From positions 1-36,160 of IMG/VR virus record IMGVR_UViG_3300030012_000361: a stretch of DNA of 36,160 nucleotides; one strand, written 5' to 3'. Positions 23,447-32,545 of this stretch are shown piece after piece (within the stretch, counting starts at the first letter, position 1; every line of letters begins with the position of its first letter). The translations under genes were made by a program, and so were the position numbers. The notes under the pieces are model-generated. The model was given only the letters and a program-made list of their open reading frames with translations, was not told the origin of the DNA and did no database searches. The DNA is from a virus.

Positions 23447-24651
23447 ATAATGTAGTACTTCAAAGACTGATACATGGTTATCAGCTCATTGACGCTAAGA
23501 AGTTTGATGATAAGTTCAACGCTCAAGAGAAGCCATTTATCTCTGGAGAGGATGGACCATTTACACCTCAAGGAAATTTTGCTTATGACTCTCATCATGA
23601 TTTTCATAATCCTAATTTCGGTAATGAGTTCTCAAAGGAATGGGCCAGAACATTTACTATTCCACCACATGTTGCTATGGGTATGAAAGAATATACAAAG
23701 CACCCAGACCCAAACGCAGAATACTATGACAAGGATACTGGTAGATTTTTGAGCGTATCAGAAATGACTCAACATCAAAGAGACAATGCAGTCAATTTCA
23801 CAATACCACCAACGCTCATGAAAAATGCTATGCAAAATCTTTCTAAGGATATTACACAAGCAGGTAAGTTCTATCTCAATGTAAAGCCAGAAGAAGAATT
23901 GACGCAGAAAGAAATTAAAGACTGTTTGGAAGACATAAGAATCTACTGTCCATATCCAAAGACATTTCTACAATATGAGACACCAGACTTTGTATTTAAT
24001 TTACTGGCGACAGAAGTATTAACAGAAGCAGCAAATGAGGATGACGCAAAGAACTTTGAAGCTGAGACTGGAGAGCATAGAGATAATGCTTTCCATACAG
24101 TCATAGACTTCAATCTCAATGTATGGTCCAAAGAGCAGAAAGCATTTCAGACCGATCTTTCTACAACAAGAATATATTTCTTTAAGAACAATGAGGATGA
24201 TATGGGATGTCAGTACACTCATGAGTTGCTACCAAACTTTTGGTCTAGCGTCACAAAGCAGGACCATCCTGCAGCAGAAACATTTAGAGGAAGCTGCTTC
24301 TCAATCTGGTTAGCCTTTATGTGCTACATTCAATACCCACAAATAGCTGAACCTACAGAGAAGAAGGGAAGACCTAATCAATGGTTTGACATACCTATGA
24401 GGAAACATAGCACTTCTGAGTACAGAAACAAACCTCAGTTCGCTCACATAGAGGTGGACATTAAAATGTTTGAGAGCCACGGAAATGTGCAAGGTGATGG
24501 TAAGACAGAGGGTAAAGCATTACATAGCGTTAGAAAGCATTTAAGACGCTACAGGGATGGTAAAAAGACATGGGTAAAGGCTCACTTTAGAGGTAATAAG
24601 GAGTATGGAATAGTCACAAAGGACTACAATGTTCCCTCTCAGATTTCTTGA
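23443..24651 (+). CDS. hypothetical protein, last gene of early plus operon
   Basis: 402 aa, no signal peptide or membrane helix. The C-terminal part, 'HSVRKHLRRYRDGKKTWVK' followed by HFRGNKEYGIVTKDYNV, is a conserved end seen in many phage and plasmid proteins of unknown role. The rest (FSKEWARTFTIPPHVAMGMK, ETPDFVFNLLATEVLTEAAN) shows no enzymatic motif I recognise. Its stop codon lies in the -35 of the late promoter. Confidence 0.7.
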   Translation: MNNVVLQRLIHGYQLIDAKKFDDKFNAQEKPFISGEDGPFTPQGNFAYDSHHDFHNPNFGNEFSKEWARTFTIPPHVAMGMKEYTKHPDPNAEYYDKDTGRFLSVSEMTQHQRDNAVNFTIPPTLMKNAMQNLSKDITQAGKFYLNVKPEEELTQKEIKDCLEDIRIYCPYPKTFLQYETPDFVFNLLATEVLTEAANEDDAKNFEAETGEHRDNAFHTVIDFNLNVWSKEQKAFQTDLSTTRIYFFKNNEDDMGCQYTHELLPNFWSSVTKQDHPAAETFRGSCFSIWLAFMCYIQYPQIAEPTEKKGRPNQWFDIPMRKHSTSEYRNKPQFAHIEVDIKMFESHGNVQGDGKTEGKALHSVRKHLRRYRDGKKTWVKAHFRGNKEYGIVTKDYNVPSQIS

Positions 24652-24676
24652 TAGTTGGTTTACAAACCATTATGAT
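24648..24676 (+). promoter_or_regulatory. candidate late promoter with palindrome and operator-like site
   Basis: TTGATA (24648-24653), 17 bp, TATGAT (24671-24676): a strong sigma-70-like match in front of the packaging genes. The spacer contains the 14-bp inverted repeat TGGTTTACAAACCA (24656-24669). The site TAGTT-N8-AACCA (24652-24669) matches the repressor operator with one mismatch. Confidence 0.65.
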
Positions 24677-24695
24677 TGAGAAAACTTGAGAAATA

Positions 24696-25244
24696 ATGAA
24701 TAAAAAAGTGGCCAAATTAGACAAGACTCTAAAGGAGAAAATCAGAAACCTATATGTCCAAGGGTTTGATAACGAGCAGGGTGAGAGGGTAATGTACTCT
24801 CTCGCTGAACTCGCAAAAAGATTCTCAGTCGGTCAATCTACTCTCTATAGACATGCAAGAAATGAAGACTGGAAAATACAACAGGACCAGTTCCAAGCTG
24901 AATATCTATCAGAGCTTGATGAAAAGAGAAAAGAAATCTTGGTTCAAGACAGTGTCAAGTTTGATTCGGACACATTAGACATATCAAAAACTTTACTCAG
25001 ACAGATTGCCAATCTAATAAAAGAAAGCGAAGACAGAAAGAGTATCACACCAAATTTATTATCTACTATTGCAGAAGCAACATACAAGGTTCAGAGGGTG
25101 GCAAAACTGGCCCTTGGTGAAGCTACTGACAATATGAACCTAAACGCAAATGTCAAAGACACAACAGCTTTCAAAGAAGCTATGGAACTCTTGGACGAGA
25201 TTGCAGACGCCAAGCGAACTGGCGACATGGAATCTCTACACTAA
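24696..25244 (+). CDS. terS: terminase small subunit
   Basis: 182 aa. An HTH segment near the N-terminus (YSLAELAKRFSVGQSTLYRH) followed by long helices (SKTLLRQIANLIKESEDRKS) is typical of TerS, which recognises the packaging site and forms a ring. It sits directly before terminase large and overlaps it. No obvious ribosome site except TTGAGAAATA. This is the first gene after the late promoter. Confidence 0.82.
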   Translation: MNKKVAKLDKTLKEKIRNLYVQGFDNEQGERVMYSLAELAKRFSVGQSTLYRHARNEDWKIQQDQFQAEYLSELDEKRKEILVQDSVKFDSDTLDISKTLLRQIANLIKESEDRKSITPNLLSTIAEATYKVQRVAKLALGEATDNMNLNANVKDTTAFKEAMELLDEIADAKRTGDMESLH

Positions 25245-26457
25245 CTGGCTAAAGACAGCAAGAGAGAAACAGCTACAGCCAAAGACAGACCACTTTGTCT
25301 GGCTCATCCTTGCAGGTAGAGGTTGGGGAAAGACAAGAACTGGTGCGCAAGATATAGCTCTTTATGCTTTGAAGAATCCTAATACTATATGCGCAGTAGT
25401 TGCACCTACTTTTGGAGACCTAAGAAGAGTTTGTTTCGGTGGAGACTCTGGACTCTTATCAATAATTCCAGAAGATTGTTATGACAAAACTTATGGGACT
25501 AATGGATATTCACAAACCACACAAGAAATAAGATTGGCCAATGGGTCAAAGATCGTTGGCTTTGCTGCTATCAAACCAGACAGACTGAGAGGACCACAAT
25601 ATCATAGAGTCTGGGCCGATGAGTTATGTGCATGGCAAGACCCACAAGAAGTCTTTGACCAGATTATGTTTGGCCTAAGATTAGGAGAAAGACCTCAGTG
25701 TGTAATTACAACAACGCCTAAACCTATCAAACTAATCAAGGACCTTATAGCAAGAAAAGATGTGGCCATAACAAAAGGTAATACTTTTGAGAATGAAGAT
25801 AACTTGGCTGAGTCAGCTTTGGCCATGATGTTAGAAAGATATGAAGGTACATCCATTGGCCGACAAGAACTATATGCAGAAGTGCTAGAAGATGTTGAAG
25901 GCGCATTGTGGAATGTCAATATGATTGAGTCTCAAAGATTACCAGAGGGTACGGATATAGAGCTGCAACAAATTGTAGTAGGCATTGACCCTGCTGTGAC
26001 CAGTGGAGAGAAGGCTGACGAGACTGGTATTGTGGTCGCAGGTAAAGATAGTCAAGGCCACTTCTATATATTAGAAGACCTTAGTGGAAGACATAGTCCA
26101 GATAAATGGTGTAGAATAGCTGTAAGAGCTTTCTATGAATGGGAAGCAGATAGGATTGTCGCAGAGGTGAACAATGGTGGTGACCTTGTAGAAAGACTGT
26201 TGAGGACTATAGATGATACAGTTCCGTACAGAGCAGTCAGAGCTACACGAGGAAAGATTTTACGGGCCGAACCGATAGCTGCTTTGTACGAGCAGGGTAG
26301 GTGTCACCATATTGGATTCTACGAGGAACTAGAAGCTCAAATGTGTACTTACACTGGCCTATCAAAAGAAGCAAGTCCAGATAGACTGGACGCTTTGGTT
26401 TGGAGCTTGTTTGAATTAAGCAAGTCTCGTGGTAATGTAAACTGGAGAATTACATAA
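25150..26457 (+). CDS. terL: terminase large subunit
   Basis: 435 aa if started at ATG 25150; TTG 25201 is an alternative, and the exact start is unsure. ATPase: GRGWGKTRTGA (Walker A), HRVWADELCAW (Walker B), TTTPKP (coupling). Nuclease: GIDPAVTSGEKADETGI, VAEVNNGGDLVERLL and ASPDRLDALVWSLFEL supply acidic metal ligands. It packages DNA into procapsids and cuts the concatemer. It overlaps terS by 95 bases with this start. Confidence 0.93.
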   Translation: MSKTQQLSKKLWNSWTRLQTPSELATWNLYTNWLKTAREKQLQPKTDHFVWLILAGRGWGKTRTGAQDIALYALKNPNTICAVVAPTFGDLRRVCFGGDSGLLSIIPEDCYDKTYGTNGYSQTTQEIRLANGSKIVGFAAIKPDRLRGPQYHRVWADELCAWQDPQEVFDQIMFGLRLGERPQCVITTTPKPIKLIKDLIARKDVAITKGNTFENEDNLAESALAMMLERYEGTSIGRQELYAEVLEDVEGALWNVNMIESQRLPEGTDIELQQIVVGIDPAVTSGEKADETGIVVAGKDSQGHFYILEDLSGRHSPDKWCRIAVRAFYEWEADRIVAEVNNGGDLVERLLRTIDDTVPYRAVRATRGKILRAEPIAALYEQGRCHHIGFYEELEAQMCTYTGLSKEASPDRLDALVWSLFELSKSRGNVNWRIT

Positions 26458-28508
26458 TGGCAAAAGAAAGAACATTTTTTCAGCGACTCTTCGGATTGAA
26501 TCAAGAAGAAAAGCAAATGGGTAGCACTAATATGTTAGGCTACTTCGGTGTCAATAGTACTGGCAAAGACTACAAGTATACAGACCTAGCCAAAGAAGGT
26601 TATCTACAAAATCCAATAGTATATAAATGTGTAAATGAAATAGCCAAGGGTGCTGCTGCTGTTCCGTATAAAATCAAAGCAGGTGACACTCCTCTTGAGA
26701 ATCATCCTTTGATGGACCTGCTAGACAGGCCTAATCCCTTAGAAAGCTACTACGAGTTCATGAGCAGTCTCTTTGGCTATCTCTTATTATCTGGCAACGC
26801 CTATGTGCTAAAAGCAGGTGGGTCAATGGGTACGCCTAGAGAGCTACATCTTTTAAGACCAGACAGAATTACTATCAAAGGAAGTGGTAGGCCAATACCA
26901 AGTAGATATGATTACACTGTTGGTGGAAGACTAGAAGCAAGTTATGATGTAGACCAAGAAAACGGATTCTCTGAACTTAAGCATATCAAGCTCTGGTCTC
27001 CATTAGATGATTACTATGGATGTAGTCCTCTTGCTGCAGCAGCAGTTGAGGTGGACCAATTCAATATGGCCAGTACCCATAATGTAAATCTATTAGGTAA
27101 TGGTGCAAGGCCAAGTGGTGCTGTCATATTCAAACCTAGAGACGAGCAAGGCTTTTCAATAAACTTATCTGACTCACAAAGACAACAGCTACTAACAGAC
27201 ATAAACAATAGATTCAGTGGGTCAAATAATGCAGGTAGACCTTTACTATTAGAAGGTGATTTTGATTGGAAAGAAATGGGACTGTCTCCAAAGGACATGG
27301 ATTTCCTCAATTTAAAACACATGAGTGCAAGTGATATTGCTCTCTGCTTTGGAGTTCCGTCCCAGTTAGTTGGAGTACCAGACGCTCAGACCTACGCAAA
27401 TGTCGCAGAAGCTCGTCTTGCATTATATGAAGAGACTATCATACCCTTCCTCAAAAAAATCGCTTCTGACTTTAATGAGTGGCTTGTACCTATGTTTGAT
27501 GACAGACTTGAGCTTGAGTTTGACATAGACGCAATACCTGCTCTTTCAGAAAGAAGAAAAAGAATATATGAGAATGTGACCTCTGCAGTAGCGCAGGGAA
27601 TTATGTCAAGAAATGAAGCAAGAGCTGCTATAGGCTTAGAGCCAAAGAAAGGTGCTGACGATTTATTAGTACCTGCTACCCTATTCCCTCTTGGAGACGA
27701 GTCCGTCCCAGAGCCAGAGAATCCAGTCCAAGAACAAGACCTTGAAGACTACATGCCAGAAGATGAGGAAGATGTAGACGATAAGGAAGTAGATGAATAT
27801 TATCTAGCCGAAGAGAAAGCTCTATCGGATATTGATACTAAGCCTACTGCTTCTATGGCTGAGGAAGCGCAGAGAGGTCTTGATTGGAGAAAGGAGTTCA
27901 ACCGAGGTGGGACTTCTGTTGGTGTTGCTAGAGCAAACCAATTAGTGAGTAGAGAGAAACTATCTATATCTACTGTAAAGAGAATGTTTAGTTTTTTCTC
28001 TAGGCATGAAGTGGATAAACAGGGTCAAGGTTTTAGACAAGGCCAAGAGGGTTATCCAAGCGCAGGAAGAATAGCATGGGCCTTATGGGGTGGAGACGCA
28101 GGTTTCACATGGGCCAAGAAAGTAAGAAAGCAAATTGAGATTGAAGAAGATAAGTTGTATGCCTTAGAAGAACATATAGATACCAAAGACTTAGAAGAGA
28201 AAGCACCAAGCATTTCTGGGCCAATGCGTAAAGCATTAGAAAAGAAAGTTAAAGATCATAATGAAAAGTATGGAGACAGTAAGACCAAGAGAACAAACAT
28301 AAGAACTTTGGAAGCTGTCTTCCGAAGAGGTGTTGGTGCATACAGAACTAATCCTCAATCTGTCAGACCAAATGTGACAGGGCCAGACCAGTGGGCCTTG
28401 GCCAGAGTGAACAGCTACCTTAGAGCTTTGAGAACAGGAAGATTCAGAAGTGGTAAGCATGACACCGATTTATTTCCAAAGGGCCATCCACTGTCTAGCA
28501 AAACATGA
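26457..28508 (+). CDS. HK97-type portal with long C-terminal extension
   Basis: 683 aa, against about 400-450 for ordinary HK97 portals. Residues about 40-400 are the portal (NPIVYKCVNEIAKGAAAVPY, GNAYVLKAG, then LNLKHMSASDIALCFGVPSQ). After an acidic linker (about 425-460) come two more conserved domains: 'RGLDWRKEFNRGGTSVGVARA...FSFFSRHEVDKQGQG...AGRIAWALWGGD' and 'RRGVGAYRTNPQSVRP...WALARVNSYLRAL'. Both are known as stand-alone or fused phage domains of unclear role. The 12-subunit portal is the DNA gate. Confidence 0.92.
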   Translation: MAKERTFFQRLFGLNQEEKQMGSTNMLGYFGVNSTGKDYKYTDLAKEGYLQNPIVYKCVNEIAKGAAAVPYKIKAGDTPLENHPLMDLLDRPNPLESYYEFMSSLFGYLLLSGNAYVLKAGGSMGTPRELHLLRPDRITIKGSGRPIPSRYDYTVGGRLEASYDVDQENGFSELKHIKLWSPLDDYYGCSPLAAAAVEVDQFNMASTHNVNLLGNGARPSGAVIFKPRDEQGFSINLSDSQRQQLLTDINNRFSGSNNAGRPLLLEGDFDWKEMGLSPKDMDFLNLKHMSASDIALCFGVPSQLVGVPDAQTYANVAEARLALYEETIIPFLKKIASDFNEWLVPMFDDRLELEFDIDAIPALSERRKRIYENVTSAVAQGIMSRNEARAAIGLEPKKGADDLLVPATLFPLGDESVPEPENPVQEQDLEDYMPEDEEDVDDKEVDEYYLAEEKALSDIDTKPTASMAEEAQRGLDWRKEFNRGGTSVGVARANQLVSREKLSISTVKRMFSFFSRHEVDKQGQGFRQGQEGYPSAGRIAWALWGGDAGFTWAKKVRKQIEIEEDKLYALEEHIDTKDLEEKAPSISGPMRKALEKKVKDHNEKYGDSKTKRTNIRTLEAVFRRGVGAYRTNPQSVRPNVTGPDQWALARVNSYLRALRTGRFRSGKHDTDLFPKGHPLSSKT

Positions 28509-29323
28509 GACGCCAGAGAAAAGAATTTAACAGTATAAGACTCGGAAGAGTAAGCATAAACCGAGAAGCGTTAAAGGCTAGAGTCACAAGAAATAGATTA
28601 GAACGCAGAAACTATAAAGAGCTTCGTGCCATCTTTTCTAAGTGGTTAAATGGTCAAGCCTATATGTATAGAGAGTTTGGTGTTTACGAGCCAGTAGCAG
28701 CGTCTCTGGCCCTCAGAGAAGCATTATTGCCTACAATGCAGCAACATATTAAAAGAGTCTTTGCTGTAATCTATGAAGGCAACGAACAAAGATATATCAA
28801 TGTCAAACAAGAAGCTCTTGTCTTCGGTAGGAATCAAGATATTGACCTCATAGTTGCGAGATACTTTCAAGGTAGAATTGACTTCTTAGACGGCCTTAGC
28901 GCTCGTCTAAGCGAAAAGATTAAGAGAATAATAGAAGAAGGTCAGTTAGATGGAGAATCGCTGCAGGTGATTTCTAGGCGTCTTGTAAATACTGTTGGTG
29001 CTTTGACCTTATCAAGAGCTGCAACCATAGCAAGAACAGAGACACATAGCGCTGCAAGTTTTGCTCATGACCAGTATTACGAAACAGTACAAGCCGACAC
29101 TGGTATTGAAATGAAAAAGAAATGGGTGGCTACCAATGATGAAAGGACTAGACCTACACATTTTGAAATGAACTCTAAGCCAAGCATAGACATGAGTGAG
29201 AAGTTTGAGGTAGGTGGTGTAAGAATGAAGTATGCAGGAGACCCTGCAGGTGGACCAAAGAATGTTATAAATTGTAGATGTAATATAATTTATTTGGACG
29301 CCAGAGATATGGAAGAGGATTGA
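28505..29323 (+). CDS. MuF / SPP1 gp7-like head morphogenesis protein
   Basis: 272 aa, overlapping the portal gene by four bases. The C-terminal fold has 'TRPTHFEMNSKPSIDMSEKF' and 'AGGPKNVINCRCNIIYLD', the hallmark of Phage Mu F proteins, which associate with the portal inside the head. The N-terminus is basic and helical. No toxin-like C-terminal extension is present. Confidence 0.88.
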   Translation: MRRQRKEFNSIRLGRVSINREALKARVTRNRLERRNYKELRAIFSKWLNGQAYMYREFGVYEPVAASLALREALLPTMQQHIKRVFAVIYEGNEQRYINVKQEALVFGRNQDIDLIVARYFQGRIDFLDGLSARLSEKIKRIIEEGQLDGESLQVISRRLVNTVGALTLSRAATIARTETHSAASFAHDQYYETVQADTGIEMKKKWVATNDERTRPTHFEMNSKPSIDMSEKFEVGGVRMKYAGDPAGGPKNVINCRCNIIYLDARDMEED

Positions 29324-29429
29324 TGACTATATATTGTGCGACTTACAGACTTGGAGTACTATATATAGGATTATGCAGCTTGAAATATTAGTGGTATGAT
29401 GATAAGAGCATTTTATTAGGAGATGACAC
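29324..29429 (+). promoter_or_regulatory. 106-base gap, weak promoter candidate before head operon
   Basis: A+T-rich spacer before the prohead protease. TTGTGC (29334-29339), 17 bp, TACTAT (29357-29362) is a weak promoter match. TTAGGAGATG supplies a ribosome site for ATG 29430. A 22-codon ORF here is judged accidental. Confidence 0.3.
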
Positions 29430-30335
29430 ATGGCAAGTAATTTAGAAAGCAGTGTCAGTACCAGTGGGTATATTGAACAAATAGAAGATTCTAATGACTC
29501 AAAAGCAGAACTCAGAAGGGATGTATTCTCTACTGAGAAAGAAGCAGCCGATAGAGCTGAGGAGATAGGATGTGTGGGAACACACTCACATGATGAGGAC
29601 GGACAAGAAGTCTTTATGCCATGTAAGACTCACGAAGAATATATAGACAAGGTCGGAATGGATGTCCGACAAGATGACGAACACCAAGAAGTCAAGGCCG
29701 AAATCAAGGCCTATCATGATGACGAAGATGAAGACAAACAATATGGAAAGTTTGAAGGATATGGTTCTGTCTTTGGCAACAAAGATTTAGGAAACGATGT
29801 AATTCAATCTGGCGCTTTTGCAAAATCACTAAAGCGTAAAAAGCCAAAGGATGTAAAGCTCCTTTATCAACATAAATCAGAAATGCCTATCGGTGTATTT
29901 GATGAAATCAAAGAAGACGGCCATGGTCTTTATGTAAAAGGACGCCTTGCCTTGCAAACACAAGCAGGAAAAGAAGCGTATGAGTTGATGAAGATGGGAG
30001 CATTGGATGGCCTAAGCATAGGCTTCCGTGTAAATCCAGACGAAGTTTCATACGATAAGCGCTCAAGAAGGCGTATTATCAAAGAAGTAGAACTTATGGA
30101 AGTATCACTTGTGACCTTCCCTATGAATCCGAAAGCGAAGATTAGGAGTGTCAAGGGTGAGGATATTTCTGTTAGGGAGTGGGAGAATGGACTGCGAGAC
30201 GCTTTCGCATTATCTCGTTCAGAAGCAAAAGTGGCTGCAGCAGCAGTACACAAGTCTTTTGGTCAGCGAGACGCTGACTCTACGGCTGAACTGGTAGACG
30301 CCATAAAAAACTTAACTTTAACCTTAAAATCTTAA
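29430..30335 (+). CDS. HK97-family prohead protease
   Basis: 301 aa. The catalytic pair is visible: His148 (LLYQHKSEMPIG) and Ser196 (DGLSIGF), with a family Glu in ELMEVSLVTFPMNP. It cleaves the capsid delta domain and itself during head maturation. It carries a 90-residue N-terminal extension with a small conserved segment (GCVGTHSHDEDGQEVFMPC), a domain often fused to phage proteases and tail proteins. The C-terminal part after about 245 is helical and may be the removable scaffold. Confidence 0.92.
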   Translation: MASNLESSVSTSGYIEQIEDSNDSKAELRRDVFSTEKEAADRAEEIGCVGTHSHDEDGQEVFMPCKTHEEYIDKVGMDVRQDDEHQEVKAEIKAYHDDEDEDKQYGKFEGYGSVFGNKDLGNDVIQSGAFAKSLKRKKPKDVKLLYQHKSEMPIGVFDEIKEDGHGLYVKGRLALQTQAGKEAYELMKMGALDGLSIGFRVNPDEVSYDKRSRRRIIKEVELMEVSLVTFPMNPKAKIRSVKGEDISVREWENGLRDAFALSRSEAKVAAAAVHKSFGQRDADSTAELVDAIKNLTLTLKS

Positions 30336-30347
30336 TAGGAGATAATT

Positions 30348-31562
30348 ATGTCGGAAGATGTAAAAAACGCTATTCAAGAAATGGGTTCAACCTTCAACGA
30401 ATTTAAGAAGGTCAATGACGAAAGACTTGAAAAGCTAGAGAAAGGTGAAAGCACTGCTATTCTTGACGAGAAGATGGCGAAGATTGAATCTAAGTTAGAT
30501 TCTCTTGAAGAAGTTAATCAACAATTAACTAAAGCAGAGCAAAGCCAAAATGCCATTAAGGAGCAAGTAGAGAAACTAGAAACTGTATTAAGCAGACCAA
30601 ACTCTGGTTTTGAATCTAAGCAAGTTGATGAGCTAACTAAGGCTTTTGATTTGTACTGCAGAAAGGGCGCAGAAGCTCTTACTCCAGACGAGAAAAAAGC
30701 ATTAACTGTATCTAATGACTCAACAGGTGGATATTTAGCACCACCAGAGTATGTAAGAGAATTGATTAAGGATGTGACTGAAATCTCACCTATCCGTTCT
30801 ATTGCTAAAGTCAGAAGTACAGGACAAAGAAGTATCCAGATTCCAAAAAGAACTGGACAATTCGCAGCCGAATGGGTGGCTGAGAGTGGTACTAGAAGCG
30901 AGACTACTGGTTATCAAGTAGGCCTTGAAGAGATACCTGCGCATGAGCATTACGCTCTTGTAGATATTTCTGAGCAAGACTTAGAAGATACAGTATTTGA
31001 CTTAGAAGCAGAAATGCAATCTGAGTTCTCTGAGCAGTTTGCGAAAGCAGAAGGCGCAGCGTTTGTTTCTGGTAATGCTGTTGGTAAGCCAGAAGGATTT
31101 ATGACTAACTCAAGTGTGAGTGAAGTAAATAGTGGAAGTGCGTCAGCGATCTTAGCTGATTCATTAATCTCTTTAGTTCATAACATTAAGAGTGAGTACG
31201 GAAGGAATGGTGTTTTTGTATTCAACAGAAATACATTAGCAGCTATCAGAAAACTGAAAGACACTGCAGGTCAATATGTATTCCAAGCAGGGATGAATCT
31301 TCAAGGTGGAGCTACAAGCACCATCTTAGGTTATAACTATGTGGAAGCTAGTGATATGCCTAATGTCGCAGGTAATGCGTTCCCAGTCGCCTTTGGTGAT
31401 TTCTCAAGAGCGTACATGATAGTGGACAGAGTAGCGTTAGCTGTTCTGAGAGACCCATTCACACAAGCTACTTCTGGTAATGTAAGATATGTTGCAAGAA
31501 GAAGAGTTGGTGGACAAGTTGTTCTTCCAGAAGCATTAACAAAACTTAAAATATCAACATAA
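30348..31562 (+). CDS. major capsid protein (HK97 fold)
   Basis: 404 aa. Residues 1-95 are a charged coiled coil (delta/scaffold domain, removed by the protease). Then GGYLAPPEYVRELIKDVTEI, SIQIPKRTGQFAAEWVAESG, LVDISEQDLEDTVFDLEAEM and a C-terminal FGDFSRAYMIVDR follow the HK97 order exactly. A strong AGGAG ribosome site precedes ATG 30348. Confidence 0.95.
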   Translation: MSEDVKNAIQEMGSTFNEFKKVNDERLEKLEKGESTAILDEKMAKIESKLDSLEEVNQQLTKAEQSQNAIKEQVEKLETVLSRPNSGFESKQVDELTKAFDLYCRKGAEALTPDEKKALTVSNDSTGGYLAPPEYVRELIKDVTEISPIRSIAKVRSTGQRSIQIPKRTGQFAAEWVAESGTRSETTGYQVGLEEIPAHEHYALVDISEQDLEDTVFDLEAEMQSEFSEQFAKAEGAAFVSGNAVGKPEGFMTNSSVSEVNSGSASAILADSLISLVHNIKSEYGRNGVFVFNRNTLAAIRKLKDTAGQYVFQAGMNLQGGATSTILGYNYVEASDMPNVAGNAFPVAFGDFSRAYMIVDRVALAVLRDPFTQATSGNVRYVARRRVGGQVVLPEALTKLKIST

Positions 31563-31581
31563 TTTATAGGAGTATATAGAT

Positions 31582-32031
31582 ATGAAAGACTTAGCAAATA
31601 ATTTATTAGCTGCTCAATCCTTAGCTCCTTTAGTCAGAACTGCTGACGCAAATGGTACTGGAGTAGACCTTCAGTTCTTTGAAGGTGCTATGGCTATAGT
31701 TGATGTTGGAGCAGAAGGAGATACACTGAGTTCGTCTGTTAAGATTGATTTCAAATTGGAACATTCTGATGATAACAGCTCATTCTCAGCAGTGACTTCG
31801 TCTTCTGATGTCACCGATGGAAGCGTAGATTCTAATGGAATCTTTGCAACCTTTGATGACAATGCAGAAGCTCCTGCTATCGCAGCTATCGGTTATGTCG
31901 GTGGTAAGCGTTATTTAAGAGTAGTAGCAGACCATACAGGTACTCATTCTAATGGGACACCTTATGGAGCTATGATTCTCAAAGGCGCACCTAGACATGC
32001 AGGTGGAGCTGACAGTAGCTCTAGTTCGTAA
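31582..32031 (+). CDS. capsid decoration / head-tail protein
   Basis: 149 aa, with an AGGAG ribosome site 12 bases before the ATG. It is a beta-rich protein (DLQFFEGAMAIVDVGAEGDT, VKIDFKLEHSDDNSSFSAVT, GGKRYLRVVADHTGTHSNGT) ending in a Ser-rich tail. This family always lies after the capsid gene in marine siphophages. It is probably a decoration or head-stabilising protein. Confidence 0.78.
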   Translation: MKDLANNLLAAQSLAPLVRTADANGTGVDLQFFEGAMAIVDVGAEGDTLSSSVKIDFKLEHSDDNSSFSAVTSSSDVTDGSVDSNGIFATFDDNAEAPAIAAIGYVGGKRYLRVVADHTGTHSNGTPYGAMILKGAPRHAGGADSSSSS

Positions 32032-32041
32032 TTGAACTTAC

Positions 32042-32071
32042 GAGGTGGTCTTAGGGCCACCTCATTTTATT
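32042..32071 (+). terminator. rho-independent terminator
   Basis: A 9-bp stem GAGGTGGTC/GGCCACCTC (with one T-G pair) and a TTAG loop (32042-32063), followed by ATTTTATT. It directly follows the decoration gene and probably limits read-through from the very abundant capsid transcript. Confidence 0.85.
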
Positions 32072-32082
32072 AAGGAATTAAT

Positions 32083-32445
32083 ATGGCAAATAAGAAATAC
32101 AAAATTTTAGTACCCAAGCCATGCGCTATTGATGAGCATGGGATGGATGTCCAGTTGATGAAAGCTGATTCTATAGTAGAAGCTGACAACGATGTCATGA
32201 ACTCTAACATGGAGCAGTTTGTTCAGAATGGATGGGCCATGGAAGTCAAAGTAGATTCTGCTGACGAATCAGTAGAAGTAGAAGCTGAAATCAAAAGAGC
32301 AAGAAATGAGGATGGGACATTGAAAGGCGATGACCCAGATACGCCAGAAGTGAATGAAGCATGGGAAGGTGGTAAAGCTCCAGAGAAGAAAAAGTCTACA
32401 AAGAAAAAATCTACAGCTAAGAAATCTACAAAGAAGAAAAGCTAA
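32083..32445 (+). CDS. hypothetical protein with lysine-rich tail
   Basis: 120 aa. The N-terminal 60 residues are a compact domain (KILVPKPCAIDEHGMDVQLM). The middle, EDGTLKGDDPDTPEVNEAWE, is a motif seen in many phage head-region proteins. The tail is KKST repeats, strongly basic, perhaps for DNA or capsid binding. AAGGAA ribosome site. Confidence 0.7.
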   Translation: MANKKYKILVPKPCAIDEHGMDVQLMKADSIVEADNDVMNSNMEQFVQNGWAMEVKVDSADESVEVEAEIKRARNEDGTLKGDDPDTPEVNEAWEGGKAPEKKKSTKKKSTAKKSTKKKS

Positions 32446-32510
32446 AAGACTCTCATAGCTACATAGCCATCTAAAAGGGTGGTATAGTAATTAAAGCAGA
32501 AGCTAATGTT

Positions 32511-32526
32511 TATGACAGCAGTCATA
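32511..32526 (+). promoter_or_regulatory. small hairpin in leader of 32546 gene
   Basis: Inverted repeat TATGAC-AGCA-GTCATA, 20 bases before ATG 32546, in the 100-base gap 32446-32545. The gap also contains TATAGT near 32482 but no convincing -35. The hairpin may be an mRNA stability or operator element. Confidence 0.35.
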
Positions 32527-32545
32527 TATAGACTAGGAATATTAT

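Noticed and set aside
29323-29391. 22-codon ORF whose ATG overlaps the stop of the MuF-like gene
   Set aside because: Very short, no ribosome site, Cys/Tyr-rich composition without structure; it probably arises by chance in the A+T-rich spacer.
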